Shown: positions 8,276 to 17,937, numbered from the stretch's first letter. The stretch is DNA of 64,000 nt from Ferruginibacter sp. (GCA_030831945.1 JAURKC010000008.1:103341-167340); one strand, 5' to 3'. Numbers and translations: made by a program. The notes: a model not told the origin generated them from the letters alone.

Positions 8276-9103
8276 ATGGAAAAATTCAAATTAACAGCTC
8301 AACAGATAGATGCCTATAAAAAAGATGGGTATTTGATCGTTAAAAATTTTATTTCAAATGAGGAGGTCAATAAATTGTATAGCATTGCAACCAGTGATGA
8401 TTTACTTCAAAAACACGCCTTTGATTTAAATGATCAAACAGGAAAAAAAACAAAGCTAACCTTGTGGTATACTCCTGGTAATGACTCTTTCGGGTTATTG
8501 ACGAAGAGTAAAAAAATAGTAGATGCTGTTGCCGATTTATTAGAAGGGGAAAGTCCAATCTGTCATTTTCATAGCAAACTTTTACAAAAGGCTCCAAAGG
8601 TTGGTGGTGCATGGGAATGGCACCAAGATTATGGCTATTGGTATAAAAATGAATTTTTGTTTCCAGATCAAATGATGTCAGTGATGGTATCCATTACAGA
8701 TGCCACCAAAGAGAATGGTTGTATCCAGGTAATTCGGGGTTCACATAAAATGGGTCGAATTGAGCATGGTTTTTCAGGAGAGCAAGTAGGTGCTTCGCAG
8801 CATTATGTAGATTTGGCATTGAAAACAATGGACTTAGTTTATGTTGAAATAAAAGCAGGCGATGCATTGTTTTTCCATAGCAATTTATTGCATCGTTCTG
8901 AAGCCAATGTATCAGAAAAAGCACGTTGGTCAATTATTTCTGTTTACAATAGGGCAGCTAATATCCCCTACAATGAACCCTCCCATTCAAGTACAGTGCC
9001 GCTGCAACCAGTACCCGATGAGGCCTTAATGGAATGGAAAACAGAAGGCATTGTTGATCAGGCAAATTTTTTGGAGAAAGAAAAAGACGAAGCTTTAAAA
9101 TAA
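8276..9103 (+). CDS. Phytanoyl-CoA dioxygenase family protein
   Basis: A 275-residue cytosolic Fe(II)/2-oxoglutarate-dependent oxygenase of the PhyH family. The iron facial triad is visible: His116 and Asp118 in WEWHQDYG, and a distal His206 in LLHRSEAN, followed by an Arg in KARWSII that likely binds 2-oxoglutarate. The gene lies 57 bp after the hexuronate carrier and 18 bp before a GDSL hydrolase, so it is probably part of this locus. PhyH proteins are found beside sugar catabolic genes, but their substrates there are unknown, and I do not assign one. Confidence 0.85.
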   Translation: MEKFKLTAQQIDAYKKDGYLIVKNFISNEEVNKLYSIATSDDLLQKHAFDLNDQTGKKTKLTLWYTPGNDSFGLLTKSKKIVDAVADLLEGESPICHFHSKLLQKAPKVGGAWEWHQDYGYWYKNEFLFPDQMMSVMVSITDATKENGCIQVIRGSHKMGRIEHGFSGEQVGASQHYVDLALKTMDLVYVEIKAGDALFFHSNLLHRSEANVSEKARWSIISVYNRAANIPYNEPSHSSTVPLQPVPDEALMEWKTEGIVDQANFLEKEKDEALK

Positions 9104-9121
9104 ATTTAAATAAACAAGAAC

Positions 9122-9805
9122 ATGAATAAAAACTTATTATTGCTCCAGTCAAAAATTTCCATTTTTTTAATTTGTTTTATTTGCTTCACTGGAAAAGTAG
9201 TTGCTCAAAATTCTCCTTTTTATAAAGAGATACAGGCTTTTAAAAAGCTGGATAGTATTAAGCCTCCAACAAAAAATGCCATACTTTTAATTGGAAGCTC
9301 TTCCTTTAAAAATTGGGTAGATGTTCAAAATTATTTTCCTCTGTTTCCTATCGTGAATAGAGGTTTTGGCGGATCATCCCTGCCAGATGTAATCCGTTTT
9401 GCCGACGATGTTATTTTCCCTTATGAACCTAAACAGATTTTGATCTACTGCGGCGAAAATGATCTCGCTTCAGCAGATTCTGTTACTGCCAAAATGGTTT
9501 TTAATCGGTTTAAAGAATTATTTCAAATCATCAGAGGCCGATTGCCAAAGGTTCCTGTTGCTTTTGTTTCTATGAAACCTAGCCCCATCAGAGAAAAACT
9601 TTGGCCAAAAATGATTGAAGGAAATTCGTTGATCAAAAACTATCTCAAAAAGAAAAGAAACACTACGTTTATAGATGTTTATTCAAAAATGTTTGATGCC
9701 AACGGTGAAGTAATGAAAGATATATTCTTAAAAGATAATCTACATATGAATGCTAAAGGATATGCTCTTTGGCAGAAAATTATCGCCCCTTACTTATTGA
9801 AATAA
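9122..9805 (+). CDS. Secreted SGNH/GDSL-type hydrolase
   Basis: A 227-residue protein with a signal peptide (hydrophobic stretch to about residue 28, ending in VVAQ). SGNH features: LIGSSSFKNW near residue 58, NRGFGGSSLPDV, YCGENDL, and KDNLHMNAKGY with Asp205 and His208. The block I form, GSS rather than GDS, is common in Bacteroidota acetylesterase- and PAF-AH-like members. It is distinct from the GDSL protein at the left end of the window. It follows the PhyH gene by 18 bp, so the same transcript probably carries both. A role in de-esterifying glycan fragments is inferred. Confidence 0.85.
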   Translation: MNKNLLLLQSKISIFLICFICFTGKVVAQNSPFYKEIQAFKKLDSIKPPTKNAILLIGSSSFKNWVDVQNYFPLFPIVNRGFGGSSLPDVIRFADDVIFPYEPKQILIYCGENDLASADSVTAKMVFNRFKELFQIIRGRLPKVPVAFVSMKPSPIREKLWPKMIEGNSLIKNYLKKKRNTTFIDVYSKMFDANGEVMKDIFLKDNLHMNAKGYALWQKIIAPYLLK

Positions 9806-9950
9806 ATTTGATAGCTATCATTTTTTCGCTGACTTATTGAAATTTATTTAACCCAATCATAATATTAGTTATAATTGAGTTTTATTAGTTTTACTTTAAT
9901 TTTTTAACAATCTTTTACTCAATAATAATTCGACTTTAATTTAACTGATC

Positions 9951-12743
9951 ATGACTAAAAATTATTTGCTACTTTTTGCTACTTCGATATTGATTACAAT
10001 GTCTTTTGCTCAAAAGCAAGCTACTGTTTTACAAGTTCCTGGTATGAATCAGTTTTGTACTATCAATGAAAAAGGAGTTTCAGTTTTACCTAGCGGTAGG
10101 TATGTAACTCCAGCAGGTAATATGATTCGTATTACCAACGATCCTTTTGGAATGGCTGTTTCTCCTAATGGAAAAAAGGCCATTACCTTACATAATGGAG
10201 TTTTTACAGTCATTGATCTTGCTACTTTGAAAAATACCAGGGTTCCAGGATATCAAAATAAAATCAATTCCCCTTTAGCTCATGAACCCTTAAGTGCTAA
10301 TCCATTTTCAGCTGATTCAATTAATAGGGAAAAGCTTCCTGGTGTTCTTCCAGAAGGTTCTTTTATAGGTGTAGGTTTTGCAGCTGATTCAAAAATAGTT
10401 TACTTGAGTGGTGGTGATGATGGCTCTGTGGTTATTTATGATATTGAAAAATTTCAACGCATTGATTCCATTTCTCTGAATGGAAAAATTGGTGATACAT
10501 TTTTTGGAGATAGTTTTACTTCGGATCTTTTACTGAATGAAAATAATAATGAGTTATTGATTTTGGATAGAGGCAATTTTCGATTAGTAAGATATGATCT
10601 CATCAATAAAAAAATTACTGCCTCTATACCCGCCGGTCGTCAGCCTTTTGGATTGGCCATTAGCGCAGATAAAAAAATGGCATTTGTTGCTAATGTAGGG
10701 ATGTATTCGTATCCGTTAATTACAGGTATGACAAAGGGTAATTATGATTCATTAATGATTTCTCATCATCCTTATGGCAATAATACTAAAGAATCAATTG
10801 AAGGAACTGAAGTGGAAGGAAAAAAAATACCAGGACTAGGAAGTCCTAATTCTCCAGAAGCGATGAGTGTTTTTTCAATTGATCTTGCAACCAATAAGGT
10901 AGTGGATAAATTTAAAACAGGATTGCAAGTAGGTGAAATGATTGAAGGTACCGAAGTAATTGGAGGGGCAAGTCCTAATTCAATTGCAGTTGGTAAACAA
11001 TTTATTTATGTAACTAACGCAACCAATGACAATATCGCAGTCATTGATTATAAAAATCATAAAATATTAAAACATATTCCTATCAAGGTGGATAAAAGAA
11101 TCGATCAATTTCGTGGTTTGTTGCCTTTTGGAATTACTTTAAGCAAAGATGAAAAAACATTGTATGTAGCGCTATTGGGTTTCAATGCAGTGGCCGTTAT
11201 AGATGTAGCTTCTCAATTAACTAAGGGTTTGATACCAGCAGGCTGGGGACCAACTAGGGTTCAATTATCAGCTGACCAAAAAGATCTCTATATTATTTCT
11301 TGTAGAGGGCTTGGAGCTGGACCTAATGGCGGTGTTGGTTTTGTATCACCTCCTCAGGGTAGTTATGTTGGTGATATCCAGTTAGGTACTTTTCAAAAAG
11401 TAACCATTCCAAATGCTGAACAATTAAAAGCATATACTTCGCAAAGTATTAATAATACTTTTGTGAGTACGGTAGTGAAAGTTAATCCTAAAAATCCTCT
11501 TCCAGCATTACCGGGTTTGCATGAAACTCCGATTAAATATATCGTTTATATCACTAAGGAAAATAGGACCTATGATGAAGTATTTGGGCAATTAAAAAAT
11601 GCCAACGGTGATAGTTCGCTTGCAAGGTTTGGAGTGAATTGTGAATATACTTTTCCGGATTCATTGAAGTCTATATTCAAAAATCTAAAGGTTACTCCCA
11701 ATCACCATAAAGCAGCCAAACAATTTTCTTTTAGTGACAATTTTTATTGTGATAGTGATGCATCTATTCATGGACATCATTGGATGGTAGGGGTTATACC
11801 GAATGAATGGGTTGAAAGTAATTCTAGTGTTGACAAATCGGCTAAGATTTTTTCTTCAGCTCCAGGACGTCGTTATCCTGGCACTACAGGAAGTATTGAT
11901 CCTGAAGATTATAGTGAAATTGGTGGACTATGGGAGGCATTGGAAAGAAAAAAAATCAATTTTTATAATTTTGGCGAAGCCAATGAAACAGCGCATGTTC
12001 GGGAAGAATGGTCTGATACAGCTACTGGTGCAGCGCATGGAGTAATGGTGCCAATGCAAAAAGCTTTGTTTACCAGAACGAGTCATAATTATGCAGGCTT
12101 TAATATGAATATTCCTGATCAGTTTAGGATGAATCAATTTGAATCTGAGTTTACTAAAATGTGGATCAAAGGAAAAAAGCCACTACCTTCTCTTATTACC
12201 ATGCAAGTACCCAACGATCATGGAGCTCGTAAAAGACCTGAAGATGGTTATTATTACCCGCATTCTTTTGTAGCAGACAATGATTTGGCAGTAGGAAGAA
12301 TTTTACATTTTTTATCTCGTACCAAATATTGGAAAAATATGCTGGTCATTATTACCGAGGATGATCCTCAGGGAGGTTCGGATCATATTGATGCGCATAG
12401 AAGTATTTTAATGATGGCTGGCCCTTATGTAAAAAAAGGATATGTTAGTCATACCCATGCAAATTTTGGTTCCATTATAAAAACCATTTATAATATTTTA
12501 GGTGTTCCTTATGTAAATCATTATGATGTTACTGCTTCTTTATTACAAGACTTTTTTACAGAAAAACCTGATTACACTCCCTATACTTTAGAAAAGCATG
12601 ATGAGCGTGTTTTTGATGTTGAAAAGGCTATGAAACAATACAAGCGCCCCATTGACTGGAGAAAAATTGAAAAAGGACCTGAAATGGATGATGAAGATGA
12701 AATTCGCAAAAATCATTATAATACAATTCCAACAAAGAAATAA
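9951..12743 (+). CDS. Secreted beta-propeller/phosphoesterase fusion protein
   Basis: A 930-residue exported protein with a cleavable signal peptide (to about residue 20, ...MSFA). The first half (about 40-480) has YncE/SMP-30-like propeller blades, for example FGMAVSPNGKKA, FGLAISADKKMAFVAN and FGITLSKDEKTLYVA. The second half (about 525-930) is a phosphoesterase domain of the PF04185 type (phospholipase C/acid phosphatase superfamily): YITKENRTYDEVFG near 530, DASIHGHHW near 603, MQVPNDHGARKRP near 750, and the metal-binding ITEDDPQGGSDHIDAHRS near 800. A TonB-dependent receptor gene starts 17 bp downstream, so the pair may process and import a phosphorylated compound. The substrate is unknown. 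Confidence 0.85.
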   Translation: MTKNYLLLFATSILITMSFAQKQATVLQVPGMNQFCTINEKGVSVLPSGRYVTPAGNMIRITNDPFGMAVSPNGKKAITLHNGVFTVIDLATLKNTRVPGYQNKINSPLAHEPLSANPFSADSINREKLPGVLPEGSFIGVGFAADSKIVYLSGGDDGSVVIYDIEKFQRIDSISLNGKIGDTFFGDSFTSDLLLNENNNELLILDRGNFRLVRYDLINKKITASIPAGRQPFGLAISADKKMAFVANVGMYSYPLITGMTKGNYDSLMISHHPYGNNTKESIEGTEVEGKKIPGLGSPNSPEAMSVFSIDLATNKVVDKFKTGLQVGEMIEGTEVIGGASPNSIAVGKQFIYVTNATNDNIAVIDYKNHKILKHIPIKVDKRIDQFRGLLPFGITLSKDEKTLYVALLGFNAVAVIDVASQLTKGLIPAGWGPTRVQLSADQKDLYIISCRGLGAGPNGGVGFVSPPQGSYVGDIQLGTFQKVTIPNAEQLKAYTSQSINNTFVSTVVKVNPKNPLPALPGLHETPIKYIVYITKENRTYDEVFGQLKNANGDSSLARFGVNCEYTFPDSLKSIFKNLKVTPNHHKAAKQFSFSDNFYCDSDASIHGHHWMVGVIPNEWVESNSSVDKSAKIFSSAPGRRYPGTTGSIDPEDYSEIGGLWEALERKKINFYNFGEANETAHVREEWSDTATGAAHGVMVPMQKALFTRTSHNYAGFNMNIPDQFRMNQFESEFTKMWIKGKKPLPSLITMQVPNDHGARKRPEDGYYYPHSFVADNDLAVGRILHFLSRTKYWKNMLVIITEDDPQGGSDHIDAHRSILMMAGPYVKKGYVSHTHANFGSIIKTIYNILGVPYVNHYDVTASLLQDFFTEKPDYTPYTLEKHDERVFDVEKAMKQYKRPIDWRKIEKGPEMDDEDEIRKNHYNTIPTKK

Positions 12744-12760
12744 ATATATAATTTTTAACT

Positions 12761-14833
12761 ATGAAAAAAAAAGTAGCAATTTCTTTTTTAATCATCCTTT
12801 TAAATTGTGTGGGTTTTGCTCAGGAGAAGGGTGATAGGTTGATTGAAAAATCCACTGTTAAATTATCCGACTCTACTAATAATTTAACAGGTATTACGGT
12901 GACTTCCACTAGAAAAAATACTGCGAATTGGTCAGTTCCTTATTCGGTTTCAGTGGTGAATAAAAGTCAATTAGACGCTTTTGGATTTCGTTCTACACCA
13001 GAGGCTTTATCGGGTACTGCAGGAGTATTTGTTCAGAAAACCAATCATGGAGGGGGCTCTCCTTTTATTAGAGGATTGACTGGTAACCAAACCTTGTTAT
13101 TGATGGATGGTATCCGACTAAACAACGCTACTTACCGCTACGGACCCAATCAATATTTAAATACTATTGATCCCTCAATCATTTCAAAAATAGAAGTAGC
13201 TAGGGGTACTGGTTCAGTACAATATGGATCGGATGCTTTGGGTGGGGTTGTACAATTATTTACTCAATCCCCAGAATTTATCAAAGGAAAAGCGCTGCAT
13301 TCTACCTTTCGTTCTAGGGTAACTTCACAAGATATGGAGTATGGTGGGCGTGCAGAAATGGAATATCAGTCCAATAATTTAGCCATACTTGGAGGGTATA
13401 GCGGAGTGAAATTTGGCGATTTAGTGGGTGGCGATACCACAGGAAGACAAAATCCATCGGGATACCAACAAAGAGCTTTTGATTTCAAACTAAAATATCA
13501 ATTGGCGCCTGGTGCAATACTAACGGTCGCTCACCAGTGGCTTCGTCAAAAAGACGTTCCATTATACCATAAGGTTAAGCTAGAAAATTTCAAATATTAT
13601 TTCTTTGATCCCCAACAGCGGCAAATGAGTTATGCTAAACTTGTGTTTACTGGAAAAAATAAATTGCTTGATAAAATCTCCATTATCTCTTCTTTGCAAA
13701 AAAGTTTCGAGCGAAGAGAGTACCAAAAAAATGGGAATTCCAATCAATTTACTGAAGAAGATAGGGTAAATACTTGGGGAAATGTGCTGGATGTTTTTTC
13801 AGTAATTTCTAAAAACTGGACTGCCAATTCGGGAGTGGAATATTACCATGATCAAGTCAATAGTAATAAACAACAACAATCAGTTATTACTAGTCAAACA
13901 GTTAATCTTCGTGGTTTATATCCTAATAATGCTAGTAGCGGAAATTTTTCAATTTATAGTTTACACCATTTTACTAAAGGAAAGTTTGATATTGAATCTG
14001 GGTTTCGCTACAATAGTTTCACTATTCGAATACCCGATACTGTTACTAGTACTTTAAAATTGGGTGATATTAGGGTAAGTCCGTCCTCCTTGGTTTCTAA
14101 TGTTGCACTGCTTTACCACATTGGTACATTACAAAATGTATATGCCTCATTTAGTACAGGGTATAGGGCTCCTAATATTGATGATCTGGGCTCTCTGGGG
14201 CTGGTGGATTTCAGGTATGAAATACCCGCTTATCAGTTAAAACCTGAAAAGACCTATAATACTGAGATTGGTTACCGGATCAATACTAAAAAAATACAGA
14301 CCTCTCTTTCGTTTTTTTATATGCACTTGACCGATTTAATTACCCGGGTTCAACTTCCTGGTCAGCAAATTGGAGGCTATAACGTTTACACAAAAGAAAA
14401 TAGCCAACAGTCTTATATAAAAGGAATCGAATTATCTTTCAATTACCGTATTGCTAATTCCTTTACTTTGACAAACAATGTCACTTATGCATATGGACAA
14501 AATTTGTCAGCCAAAGAACCGATGAGAAGAATACCACCTGTAAATGGAAGGGTATTATTAAATTACCAAAAAGGTAAGTGGAACTTCAATATTGAAAATC
14601 TTTTTGCAGCAAAGCAGAATCGTCTTGCTAAAGGAGATAAGGATGACAATCGTATTCCAGCTGGGGGAACACCAGGCTGGAGTATATTCAATCTTTATGG
14701 CAATTATTCATTTCAAAAATTATCCTTGTTTACAAGGGTTCAAAATATTTTCAACCAGGATTACAGAACCCACGGAAGTGGTATTAATGGAGTAGGAAGA
14801 AGCGCTTCTTTGGGAATACAAATCAGTTTATAA
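12761..14833 (+). CDS. TonB-dependent outer-membrane receptor
   Basis: A 690-residue outer-membrane protein with a signal peptide (to about residue 20), then a TonB-box-like TGITVTSTR segment and a plug domain with FIRGLTGNQTLLLMDGIRLNN and IEVARGTGSVQYGSDALGGVVQ, followed by a beta-barrel ending in the usual aromatic/hydrophobic strand (SASLGIQISL). There is no carboxypeptidase-like N-terminal extension, so it resembles the BtuB/heme/siderophore-type receptors rather than SusC. It is almost certainly cotranscribed with the phosphoesterase (17 bp spacing). The ligand cannot be read from sequence. Confidence 0.9.
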   Translation: MKKKVAISFLIILLNCVGFAQEKGDRLIEKSTVKLSDSTNNLTGITVTSTRKNTANWSVPYSVSVVNKSQLDAFGFRSTPEALSGTAGVFVQKTNHGGGSPFIRGLTGNQTLLLMDGIRLNNATYRYGPNQYLNTIDPSIISKIEVARGTGSVQYGSDALGGVVQLFTQSPEFIKGKALHSTFRSRVTSQDMEYGGRAEMEYQSNNLAILGGYSGVKFGDLVGGDTTGRQNPSGYQQRAFDFKLKYQLAPGAILTVAHQWLRQKDVPLYHKVKLENFKYYFFDPQQRQMSYAKLVFTGKNKLLDKISIISSLQKSFERREYQKNGNSNQFTEEDRVNTWGNVLDVFSVISKNWTANSGVEYYHDQVNSNKQQQSVITSQTVNLRGLYPNNASSGNFSIYSLHHFTKGKFDIESGFRYNSFTIRIPDTVTSTLKLGDIRVSPSSLVSNVALLYHIGTLQNVYASFSTGYRAPNIDDLGSLGLVDFRYEIPAYQLKPEKTYNTEIGYRINTKKIQTSLSFFYMHLTDLITRVQLPGQQIGGYNVYTKENSQQSYIKGIELSFNYRIANSFTLTNNVTYAYGQNLSAKEPMRRIPPVNGRVLLNYQKGKWNFNIENLFAAKQNRLAKGDKDDNRIPAGGTPGWSIFNLYGNYSFQKLSLFTRVQNIFNQDYRTHGSGINGVGRSASLGIQISL

Positions 14834-14917
14834 AGCAATTGATTAGTCAGTAAATGTTTACACTACATAGCCAACTTACTTAGCGATGAGTATACATTAA
14901 AGCTTGACTAATGAAGG

Positions 14918-15223
14918 TTAATTAGTCACTTTTTTGGGTTCCACTGCTTTAATTACTTTTTTCTTAGGACTAGCAGCTTTCTTTGATGGACTTGGTACTT
15001 TTGGAGTACTGACAACTTTAGTTTTTGCCACTTTTTTGGGAGCTGTTTCTTTTATTCCTTCGATTAGTAATTTCGCTGCCTTTTTAACTCTTTTATCAAA
15101 TTTTTTTTCTCCTAACTTTTCTCTTAATGCAAGAACAGCTGTAGAAATTTGAAGTGATACCTCTAATAGTAAGGTTTTCTTAGTAATTGCTTTTTTATTC
15201 TCAGTAATTTGTTTAGCTGTCAT
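14918..15223 (-). CDS. Small lysine-rich, histone-H1-like protein
   Basis: A 101-residue basic protein. Residues 1-55 look like a short helical domain (ALREKLGEKKFDKRVKKAAKLL); the remainder is a low-complexity Lys/Pro/Ala/Ser tail with repeated SPKK-like units (VPSPSKKAASPKKK). Such tails bind DNA non-specifically in bacterial histone-H1-like and AlgP-like proteins. It has no signal peptide or membrane segment. The next minus-strand gene lies 67 bp upstream of its start, so the two may be cotranscribed. DNA binding is inferred from composition only. Confidence 0.7.
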   Translation of the reverse strand: MTAKQITENKKAITKKTLLLEVSLQISTAVLALREKLGEKKFDKRVKKAAKLLIEGIKETAPKKVAKTKVVSTPKVPSPSKKAASPKKKVIKAVEPKKVTN

Positions 15224-15290
15224 GGTAGTAATATTATGTAATGATAAAAACGGTGAATGATTAAGATACTATAAAAAAAGAAATATAATT

Positions 15291-15725
15291 TTAAATATTT
15301 GCTGAATCCTTAGATACTTTTACTTTTGATTCAACTTGTCCTTTGTAACGAGCGATGGTATTATTAGCCTCTAATAATTTTAGTTTTAATTCATTGAGAC
15401 CGGGTAAACCTGCCTGCATTATTGCTTCAGTTTCTTCATTGTTTTTTTGAAGCAATAAAATATCCTCTTCCTGCATCTTAATTATTGCTCTAGCCTCATT
15501 CATCTTTTTTAAAAAATCATTTTCTAGACTTTGTTTCGACTGATACAATTGGGTATTTTCCTTTTGTAAGGTTTCTTTCATTAGTTTTTCACTTTCCCAA
15601 AAACCTTCTATGCTATTCTTAGATTTTTTTATTTTACTTAGTTTAACTGTTTGCATTGTCCAGGCAATGACAAACCCTAGAATGAAACAGAGGCAAGTAA
15701 TGATTATGATAAAAGTAATTGTCAA
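15291..15725 (-). CDS. Hypothetical membrane-anchored coiled-coil protein
   Basis: I do not recognise this 144-residue protein. With the TTG start at 15725 it begins with one hydrophobic helix (about residues 3-23), followed by a long charged, heptad-like region rich in Glu, Lys and Gln (about 30-130) expected to form a coiled coil. The only in-frame ATG (15656) would remove the helix, so TTG is preferred. An in-frame stop lies 12 bases before the TTG. It lies just upstream of the histone-like gene on the same strand. The topology resembles RmuC N-termini, but no nuclease domain is present. Confidence 0.55.
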   Translation of the reverse strand: MTITFIIIITCLCFILGFVIAWTMQTVKLSKIKKSKNSIEGFWESEKLMKETLQKENTQLYQSKQSLENDFLKKMNEARAIIKMQEEDILLLQKNNEETEAIMQAGLPGLNELKLKLLEANNTIARYKGQVESKVKVSKDSANI

Positions 15726-15943
15726 AACAAAAATTTAAATGCGCTTATTATTGAACGATCGACAAAATCTAAGCTAAAATATTGATTTTTTTTTAAAATA
15801 TTAGGTTCGTTTAATTTAAAAACTATATTTTATTAGAAATTTAGGAATTTGAAAATATTGAAGAGGGCTAGTTAAATCATCATAATTTTATTGATTAATC
15901 ACTAATATTACCCTTCAAAATCAACCCTTATCTTAATTATATA

Positions 15944-16954
15944 ATGGATTCACTTACCCATATAGCGATTGGAGCCTGCATGGGAGAGGCATTTGCAGGA
16001 AAGTCCCTTGGCAAAAAAGCAATGCTTTGGGGGGCTATTGCACAAAGTATACCCGATATTGATTTCATAAGTTCTTTCTGGATGGATACCGCTTCGAGTT
16101 TATTAGCTCACCGAGGGTTTACTCATTCCTTTTTATTTTGCGCCATTATTACTCCGTTTTTTGCTTTAATAGCGGAGTATTTTCATCGACCGCATACTAT
16201 TCGATTTCGACAATGGCTCCTGTTTTTTGGAGTTGTTATTTTTACACATATTTTTATAGATGCCTTTAATAATTATGGAGTAGGCTGGTGGGAACCCTTC
16301 AGTCATCAACGTATTTCCTTTAATACGATTTATGTAGCCGACCCATTTTTCTCTATATGGCCTATTGTCGCTTCAGTATTGCTAGTTTTTTTTAAAACAA
16401 AATTTTCCTATCGAAAAAAATATTGGCAGTTGGGTTTGGGCTTAAGTGCATTCTATTTAATGTATTGTCTCTTTAATAAGACCAAGATTGATGGCGAGGT
16501 GAAAAGTATTTTAAAGCAACAACAAGTTGTTTATACTAGATATTTCACTAGTCCTACTCCACTTCAAAATTGGTTATGGTATGTAGTGGCTGCTTCTGAT
16601 AGTGGATATCATGTTGGTTTTCGTTCACTATTGGATAGTGAAAAAAAGATCCATTTTCAATTTTTTCCTCGGAATGATTATTTGTTAAAAACTACCGATG
16701 GGGGAGAAGATTTGCCTAAATTAATTCGATTTTCTCAACAGTTTTATACAGTAGAGCAATCGGGAGACAGTTTAGTTTTTAATGATTTACGTTTTGGTCA
16801 AGTAATGGGATGGCAAAATCCCCTTGGCAAATTTGTATTTCATTATTATTTACTTCATCCTGCTAATAACAGGCTTGTTGTTCAGCGTGGAAGATTAGAA
16901 GGATGGAATATCAATAATGCTCAATTTTTTGTAAAAAGAATTTTAGGCCATTAG
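15944..16954 (+). CDS. Membrane-bound metal-dependent hydrolase, YdjM family
   Basis: A 336-residue integral membrane protein of the YdjM/DUF457 family. The N-terminus MDSLTHIAIGACMGEA holds the first conserved His. It is followed by SIPDIDFI (acidic metal ligands), LAHRGFTHSF (two His near residue 55), and FTHIFIDAFNNYG near 103. Several hydrophobic helices run through the first 180 residues, and a soluble C-terminal part (about 190-336) follows. The family is assigned as inner-membrane metal-dependent hydrolases of unknown substrate. The gene stands alone; a strong hairpin follows 160 bp downstream. Confidence 0.85.
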   Translation: MDSLTHIAIGACMGEAFAGKSLGKKAMLWGAIAQSIPDIDFISSFWMDTASSLLAHRGFTHSFLFCAIITPFFALIAEYFHRPHTIRFRQWLLFFGVVIFTHIFIDAFNNYGVGWWEPFSHQRISFNTIYVADPFFSIWPIVASVLLVFFKTKFSYRKKYWQLGLGLSAFYLMYCLFNKTKIDGEVKSILKQQQVVYTRYFTSPTPLQNWLWYVVAASDSGYHVGFRSLLDSEKKIHFQFFPRNDYLLKTTDGGEDLPKLIRFSQQFYTVEQSGDSLVFNDLRFGQVMGWQNPLGKFVFHYYLLHPANNRLVVQRGRLEGWNINNAQFFVKRILGH

Positions 16955-17115
16955 CTTTTATCAATAGCTACTTTTTATTCCTCCTGCTTTCAATTCTTTT
17001 AAGTAAATAATTTTATTTTCACTTGAACTTACATTTAATTAAATTTCATTTCAATAAAATCAAGTTAGATTTTTTTTATTCAAATTTCGTATTGTGTTAG
17101 TATATGTATCGTCCT

Positions 17116-17150
17116 AAAAAAAACGCCCTAATTTTAATTAGGGCGTTTTT
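17116..17150. terminator. Bidirectional intrinsic terminator
   Basis: AAAAACGCCCTAATT pairs perfectly with AATTAGGGCGTTTTT across a 5-base-or-smaller loop. The A-run/T-run flanks allow it to end both the YdjM-family gene and the convergent copper-protein gene, which stops at 17157. Confidence 0.88.
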
Positions 17151-17156
17151 GAAATA

Positions 17157-17573
17157 TTATTTTGTAACCTTTAGTACCCCTCGCATTACCATAAAATGTC
17201 CTGGATAGGTACAAATATACATATAGTCCCCAGGTACTGATGGAGCTGTAAAGTATATAGCATCCGACTCTTTTGGTTGCAGTATACGAGTATGGTATAA
17301 GATATCACTAGTTTTCGGGATATAGTTTAATCGTTCTCCGCTCAATCCCATTTTAGTGGCTAATATTCCAACATTATCTGCTGTACCAGGTTTGGTAATT
17401 ACCAAATTATGAAGCATATCATCATTGTTATTGAAAATAATTTTAACCTTCATTCCCGCACTTACTGTAATGGTTTCAATATCAAATTTTAATCCCGGTT
17501 TTGTAGCAATCGTATAAGTTCGGTCAGGCTTATCTTTCCATTCTTTGGGCTGAATTTGACTATCACTTTTCAT
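17157..17573 (-). CDS. Azurin/plastocyanin-like blue copper protein
   Basis: A 138-residue cupredoxin domain. Copper ligands are clear: His55 in DMLHNLV, and Cys121, His126 and Met130 in YICTYPGHFMVMRG, with the Cys-x4-His-x3-Met spacing of azurin. Such proteins carry single electrons in the periplasm. Oddly, the ORF begins MKSDSQIQPK with no signal peptide, and the frame is closed by a TAA 15 bases upstream of the ATG, so no exported start exists in this frame. It could be a cytoplasmic form, or the surviving end of a longer protein: cupredoxin domains of this kind also close large Bacteroidota dehydrogenases. Confidence 0.83.
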   Translation of the reverse strand: MKSDSQIQPKEWKDKPDRTYTIATKPGLKFDIETITVSAGMKVKIIFNNNDDMLHNLVITKPGTADNVGILATKMGLSGERLNYIPKTSDILYHTRILQPKESDAIYFTAPSVPGDYMYICTYPGHFMVMRGVLKVTK

Positions 17574-17937
17574 TTTTCTTAATTTTTATTGTTTTTTAAT
17601 ATTTTATATCATTAAAGAAACCTGTAATGATATTTTTTATCGTTAAGTCTAATCAATATTGGAATTGATATTTGTCAGGGTTTTTATTATCCATTTTTAG
17701 TTAATTCTTACTTTAGATCATTATCACATTTTTTAATTCATCAAATACATTTTTATATGTTATTTATCACTGATTAATACTCATTAATAGGCTTTTTTCA
17801 AATAATAATAATATCCTATCTTTAGTTTAATAAATAATCACAATTCTATTCAATTGATAATTTAAGTACAGCTTATTAAAGACTTTTATAGGAAGTTTTT
17901 ATTTCATTTATTCTACCGTAAAACCTAACTTCTACAA
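17574..17937. other. Intergenic region before the lactate permease
   Basis: This 364-bp AT-rich stretch separates the divergent copper-protein and permease genes and must hold both promoters. The only structure I see is an inverted repeat, ATCAAT/ATTGAT at 17652-17657 and 17664-17669, around a CAATATTG palindrome. No gene or signal-peptide fragment is visible in either strand. Confidence 0.4.

Noticed and set aside
9951..12743. Possible split of the phosphoesterase gene into two genes
   Set aside because: The frame is continuous and propeller-phosphoesterase fusions are known, so one protein is the simpler reading.
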